DNA from: Calycina herbarum
Lineage: Eukaryota; Ascomycota; Leotiomycetes; Helotiales; Pezizellaceae
DNA: 64,000 bases
Direction of reading: 5' to 3'
Assembly (NCBI GenBank): GCA_001414485.1
Contig: LLEY01000012.1
Span: 434,001-498,000, forward strand
The notes beneath the pieces were generated by a model, which saw only the letters and a list, made by a program, of their open reading frames with translations, had not been told where the DNA came from and ran no database searches. Within the stretch, counting starts at the first letter, position 1; every line of letters begins with the position of its first letter. The translations under genes were made by a program, and so were the position numbers. Shown here piece by piece: positions 60,016-64,000 of the stretch.

Positions 60016-60805
60016 ATGAAGACTCAAATTTTTATCGGAGGGTTGTTTGTCGGAAGTGCAGCTTGTCTTCCAAGTCTTCCATTGTGAAAGAGGGATTCAA
60101 CCACCAATCCCTACCCCGCGTGTCCAGTCGCTTCGGATTTTGGTAAGTTACTTAAAACATTTGACAATCTTCCTGCCACTTCAACTCATTTACAAGTCCA
60201 AACATGCTAACACACCGCAACAGCGATCAATGACTTCCAATACTCATACGGCCCCCCGCCCCACTCGACAACTACGGCACTAGCCTCTCCCTCCAATTCG
60301 GCGATCTCAAAATCAACTGTCCCCTCCGTGCCGGCGCAAAGTCCACTCTCTTCGGCTTCAACATCCTCCAATGCGATGATGCCGGTCTTGTAACCGCCGT
60401 CCAAGAAGTTGGAAAAGGCTTGATCCACTTGAACCACCAAGCGTATTGCAAAGATGCGACTCCTTCGTAAGAACTCCCTCCCTATTCCCCTCATTTCCTG
60501 ACCTCCTTTCTCCTCTAACAAAAAATAGTGAGGGTGCAACCTACGGCTCCCTGGGATTTCAAACCGCCACTGTCGACATCTCGGACTACCTCACCTGCAC
60601 TTATCCCGATGCGCAGAACCTTGCTATCAAGAGTTGCAAGCAGACTACTCCGGATTTCATGGTGGCCCCTGCTACGTTTTTTGATGGGGGAGTTCCAAGT
60701 TTCACCCCTGTTGGAACTGATGGGATTGCGGTTGCTACATGCCCGGTTGTTGAGGGGGTTAACCCTGTGTTGAAGGATGCCGCAACCTGCATGCATTATG
60801 CTTAG
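60016..60805 (+). pseudogene. Small secreted protein, broken
   Basis: The gene encodes a signal peptide (MKTQIFIGGLFVGSAACLP) and a small Cys-containing mature domain, a layout seen in secreted fungal effector-like or Alt a 1-like proteins. The family is not securely recognised. Three exons are readable: 60016-60142, 60224-60466 and 60529-60805, with introns of 81 nt (TGCTAACAC branch) and 62 nt (TCTAACA branch). Two lesions are present: an in-frame TGA at 60085-60087 (codon 24), directly before a Lys-Arg pair, and a one-base shift inside the C-rich run 60252-60262 of exon 2. Without the shift, exon 2 stays in phase with exon 3, which ends at a TAG at 60803-60805. A function in plant interaction is only a possibility. 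Confidence 0.6.
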
Positions 60806-61215
60806 AGGCATGGCTTCGGTATGGGGGTGTAGAAAGGGATGGTAGATGGAAGATGGAGGAGTCCTTTTGGTGGAGGAAAAAACTGGGGTTCGGCTGTTTT
60901 TAGAGACTTAAAAAATTCTTTTCAGTTGTAAATATATTATGTTTCCAGAACAGTTTCATTATTGAAAACTTTGAAAATTTCAAAATCTAGGAGAGTCGGA
61001 GCTCAGGTCAAACAATCGACGCTTCGTTTCTTACCTTGAAGTAACCAGAAGGCGGAGAGGAGATCCCTAAATATTACTCTTGTTTTCGAACGATTGTAAC
61101 TACTAGCTACTTTTTAAGGGCGAGAAAATGCAACTATCACAAAAGAAATAAAAGAAAATCAGATAGGTTTCAATGACAGGATATAAAAGAGATAATATTG
61201 TCAAGTAGTAGTTAG

Positions 61216-61488
61216 TATATTTCTAAACTCAAGCGTCTCATCCACCATGACAGCTACCTCGCTCACTTGTATTACACTGCCCCCATCGTCCTCAAGTCTT
61301 TCACTAACTTCTCCTCTCACTCTGGCCTCATTATTTCCCTCTTTGTCTTATAGGAGGTTGCGGAGAACCCGAGGGATGATGCACAGGCTATTTTGAAGGG
61401 GGCGTATAAGGATATTCAGGATGTTTTGCAGAAGAGGACGGCGGAGGCGGAGAAGTTGGCTGAGAAGGCGAAGAAGGAGAGCAAGTAG
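61216..61488 (+). pseudogene. Fragment of a small Lys/Ala-rich protein gene
   Basis: The last 44 codons (61354-61488) encode a helical, charged C terminus (DDAQAILKGAYKDIQDVL... ending KAKKESK). The same frame is open upstream to 61216 (HLYYTAPIVLKSFTN) and is broken only by a TAG at 61351-61353. That TAG sits in a pyrimidine-rich TCTTATAG context like a 3' splice site, but no GT donor that keeps the frame is visible. No 5' exon or start is convincing. The family is not recognised. It could be the decayed 3' end of a duplicated gene. Confidence 0.35.
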
Positions 61489-61679
61489 GGAGATTTGTGG
61501 TGGGTATTTGGGAATGGAGTTTTTTGGTCTCGGAAAAGATGTGTTGTATATTTGTGTAATATAAAGAATAAACATTTGTAAAATCCGACGGTTCGCAGTT
61601 GTATTGTTGGATATCTCGTAGATAATAAGAGAGTAGGTGGGCTCAGTAGTTTGTACTCTGTACTCTCATTACCAACGTT

Positions 61680-61958
61680 CTATTCCCATTTTCTCCCTTC
61701 CTCGGCTTTTCTTAGTTCCTGTTACACTATTAGCTAAGTTCTCCGTCTAAAAGTTTCTCACTTCCAAACAGAAAGCAAAACTTTACTTACACAATCTTCA
61801 CAAGGATCGGGAAATATGTCATGAGCCAACAAGCCGACTTTAAATCCAGCAGCAAGTCCTGCTGCCACCCCAAGAAACAAGTTCCGAAAAGCTGCGTCGT
61901 TTTGGAAACGGGTGACAAACTCTTCGGCAAATGATTTTACGTTTGAAAATGCTTCCAT
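61680..61958 (-). CDS. Small single-pass membrane protein of 68 aa
   Basis: The two exons are 61958-61791 and 61718-61680, joined in phase 0 by a 72-nt intron (GTAAGT, AGCTAATAG branch, AACAG). A soluble N-terminal helix (MEAFSNVKSFAEEFVTRF) is followed by a hydrophobic Gly/Ala-rich segment of about 20 residues (NLFLGVAAGLAAGFKVGLLA). A short tail follows with Pro-Asp-Pro-Cys-Glu-Asp-Cys and, from the second exon, basic/acidic residues ending KWE. No known family is recognised. The tight intron and its short in-frame last exon support a real gene. Confidence 0.6.
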
Positions 61959-62640
61959 TTTAATTTTTTTGCGTTATTTTTCTTGTATTTGTTCCGTTTG
62001 TGGTTTCGTATCCGTGGGACGAGAGAGAGAAAGCAGTAGATAAGGTGGTAGCTATAAGAAGACTAAATGAAGACTATTGACGTGATAATTCTCGTTGGCG
62101 TCATGATAATTGGCGAGCTTTTTATGATTTTAGCATGCTCTACTTGAGGTACTCAAGGCCAGTACTACGACGAAAAACTGGATCCAAGCAAGAAGGCGCT
62201 TCCTCTTTTCACCAGGTTTCCCAGACATCGCAACAGGTTGAATGGTGAGTTGTTTGCGAATCATTAATGTAAACCACCACATGCTTACAACTCAGGGAAG
62301 GTATCCATGGCATTTTTAAAGTTTTGTTTTCTGCTCTCCTTCCAAACGAAATAATCCAACGCCCTTTCCAAAGTAGATATGCGAATCTAAATGGACTGAA
62401 ACTTACACGTTTGAATAGATCCTGTCGCAACTCACAAAGAAGACTCGAGTGAAGGAAATATGTAGTATTTGCGCTTGCATGGTAGAGCATTAATACATCC
62501 ATGTCTAAACCCCAATCCAAATCCAAGTCGCAATGATATAGCGTACAAGTCTCATCCCCCTCCACCCTCTCAAAAGGTACCCAAACCCAAGAACGCCAAA
62601 CTCCAAGCTCCCCAAAAAGTACAAAGCTCCTCTTACTCAT
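61959..62640. other. Intergenic: 3' side of the SNARE gene and promoter of the microprotein gene
   Basis: Short open frames on the minus strand show no domain character and start directly behind the SNARE stop codon, so they are taken as 3' UTR. Nothing else is seen. Confidence 0.45.
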
Positions 62641-63506
62641 TCAACCCACCACAGCCGCCAAAATTATAATCGTGAGAATAACAGCAAGAATCAATAGCAA
62701 ACAACAAGCCTTACTCCTCGCATTCTTCTGATACCTCGCCGCACTCCTCAACTCCCGATCCGCACCCTGCGTATCATTCCGCGTATTCTCCACATTATTC
62801 GCAATATCATCCAACATCTCCCCCTGCTCGGTGACAATATGCGCTACATCCCTAAATAGCTCGTTGAGTTCCGTGACGCCTTGTTCGATGTTTCGGATCT
62901 CGGCTTCGCGTTCTACGATTAGGGAGTCTTGGAAATCTACCTCGTCTTGGGAGGCGAGGCGTAGTTGTTCTTGGGATTGCTGTTGTCCAAAGGGGGATGT
63001 TCCCTCGGTGGTGGGGGATTGTGAGTCTTCTAGGGCGGTGCGGGCTGCGGTTGCGGAGTGTCGTTGTTTTTCGAGGGCAGACCGTTGGACGGATTGGAAT
63101 TCTTGGAGGTTGTTTTGGAATTCGCGGGCGAGCTTTTGTTGGGTGTATTTTTGGGATGGCTGGATGTAATTAGCAGAGTTGATGAGGGATATAGTAGGTG
63201 TATACGTACGCTAACATCTTCCCAAGATTGGATCTTCTTTACGCCTTCCCCGACTTCCTTGAAGGTATCTTTTGTTTCCTCCAAGAGATCGTGGACCCGT
63301 TCCCTAACCCTCTCCGTGTCCCGTTTTGTACCCAGTAGTGATATTTCATTGGAGAGCCGCGAGATGTTGCCTGTTAATGTGAAGAGTTTGGTCATCAGTT
63401 CCTGTGATAGGCGTTGGAACTCTGGGTCGTCGGAGTATTGGGGATCATCTTGCCGTCGCATTGTCGTCGGCTGCGACTCTAAGGAGGAAAGTTGATCGAA
63501 GGACAT
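62641..63506 (-). CDS. pep12: Pep12-like Qa-SNARE (endosomal/prevacuolar syntaxin)
   Basis: Qa-SNAREs drive membrane fusion; Pep12 acts at the prevacuolar/late endosome. The two exons are 63506-63210 and 63159-62641, with a 50-nt phase-0 intron (GTACGT, GCTAATTAC, CCAG), giving 271 aa. The N terminus (SFDQLSSLESQ, ...NISRLSNEISLLGTKRDT) is the Habc helical bundle. The SNARE motif spans about residues 182-240, with the zero-layer Gln at 211 (IVTEQGEMLDDI). A C-terminal anchor of about 20 hydrophobic residues (CCLLLILAVILTIIILAAVV) ends the protein, as usual for tail-anchored SNAREs. Pep12 rather than another syntaxin is an inference from the short Habc and overall length. Confidence 0.88.
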
Positions 63507-63885
63507 TTTGGCGGTGTTTTATGGAATGCGCTCGTCGAAATCAATGATCGGGGAGAGGTTGTTGTTAATGAGGAGTTTGTTGCCTGTTGAGGAGGCGTGT
63601 GCAGTACAGGTGATGGAGTTGACTGACGTACCCACCTTTGCTTCAGCGGATCAAGGCCGGGGGCTTTTCAAGACCCGAAGTCTTGGCGCCGTTGCTGTGC
63701 CTGGTCGCCTTCTCGCGGGTGTGTATTTTATTTTGACCTGCGAATGTCAACACCACAATTTTTGCGCTTCAGCCCACAACCAGAACATGGCAATTGCCAT
63801 CTGATTCCCACAACCCGCAGAAGACGCCCCTACAGTCATTACAGCTTCGGAAATAGGGGCATCACCTCCCACCGCATCCCCCACG
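63507..63885. promoter_or_regulatory. Bidirectional promoter between the SNARE and Ndc1-like genes
   Basis: These 379 bp separate two divergent start codons (63506 minus and 63886 plus). No TATA-like or other specific motif is singled out. Short open frames here are not coding-like. Confidence 0.45.
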
Positions 63886-64000
63886 ATGGCGCCCACACTG
63901 CGAGTGCGTCCTTACAAGGACTACCTCACACCAGCCTTGCATAGGAGATTCGCAATGGCAACCGCGACGCTATTTGGTCTCTGTTATGTGGAATCTGTTT
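63886..64000 (+). CDS. ndc1: Ndc1-like transmembrane nucleoporin, N-terminal fragment
   Basis: The window ends 38 codons into an open frame beginning MAPTLRVRPYKDYLTPALHR and leading into a hydrophobic segment (ATLFGLCYVESV). This start, with an RPY-DYLTPALHRRF pattern before the first membrane helix, is typical of fungal Ndc1, which anchors nuclear pore complexes and spindle pole bodies in the nuclear envelope. Only the first residues are visible, so the assignment rests on a short match. Confidence 0.6.
   Translation, partial: MAPTLRVRPYKDYLTPALHRRFAMATATLFGLCYVESV

Overview
This window comes from a filamentous ascomycete. Genes carry 46-60 nt introns with GT...AG ends and CTAAC/CTGAC-type branch points. 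Intergenic regions are short between housekeeping genes. Transposons show the transition-only decay of repeat-induced point mutation (RIP). The gene repertoire and secreted-protein style suggest Pezizomycotina, possibly Leotiomycetes (Sclerotiniaceae-like), but the species is an inference.

Left part (1-22.4 kb). A broken protein kinase plus TPR-like repeat gene on the minus strand (1-3.3 kb) carries a frameshift, a splice-phase conflict and an in-frame stop. It is followed by intact housekeeping genes: Tad3, a tRNA A34 deaminase subunit (minus); a Pumilio-domain RNA-binding protein with six exons, including a 21-nt microexon (minus); Nem1, a nuclear-envelope phosphatase (plus); and a CBM48-domain protein with tandem repeats (plus). 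The part ends with a frameshifted WD40 remnant of an NLR-like gene.

Middle (23.7-39.4 kb). This is a four-level nest of transposons, each level delimited by its own target-site duplication. A short hAT element (8-bp duplication GACGAGTG) contains a pogo/Fot1-like DNA transposon (TA). That contains a Ty3/Gypsy chromovirus (AAATC), which in turn contains a second LTR retrotransposon (CCCTA). Coding remnants (gag zinc knuckles, reverse transcriptase, integrase, chromodomain, pogo transposase) are readable but full of stops, and almost no open frames survive.

Right part (40.8-64 kb). A five-exon C2H2/fungal-specific transcription factor (minus) and a cytosolic dipeptidase of the Dug1/CNDP2 family (plus) are separated head-to-head by 6.3 kb without recognisable genes. 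Then come Rtt106 histone chaperone (plus); a broken secreted metallopeptidase-spherulin-4-like-fibronectin III fusion gene (minus); a broken small secreted protein (plus); a small gene fragment; a 68-aa membrane microprotein (minus); a Pep12-like Qa-SNARE (minus); and the start of an Ndc1 nucleoporin gene (plus), cut by the window edge.

The window mixes conserved single-copy cell-biology genes, all intact, with lineage-variable genes (kinase-repeat, NLR, secreted proteins), all carrying disabling lesions, around a deep transposon nest. No rRNA, tRNA or CRISPR feature was recognised.
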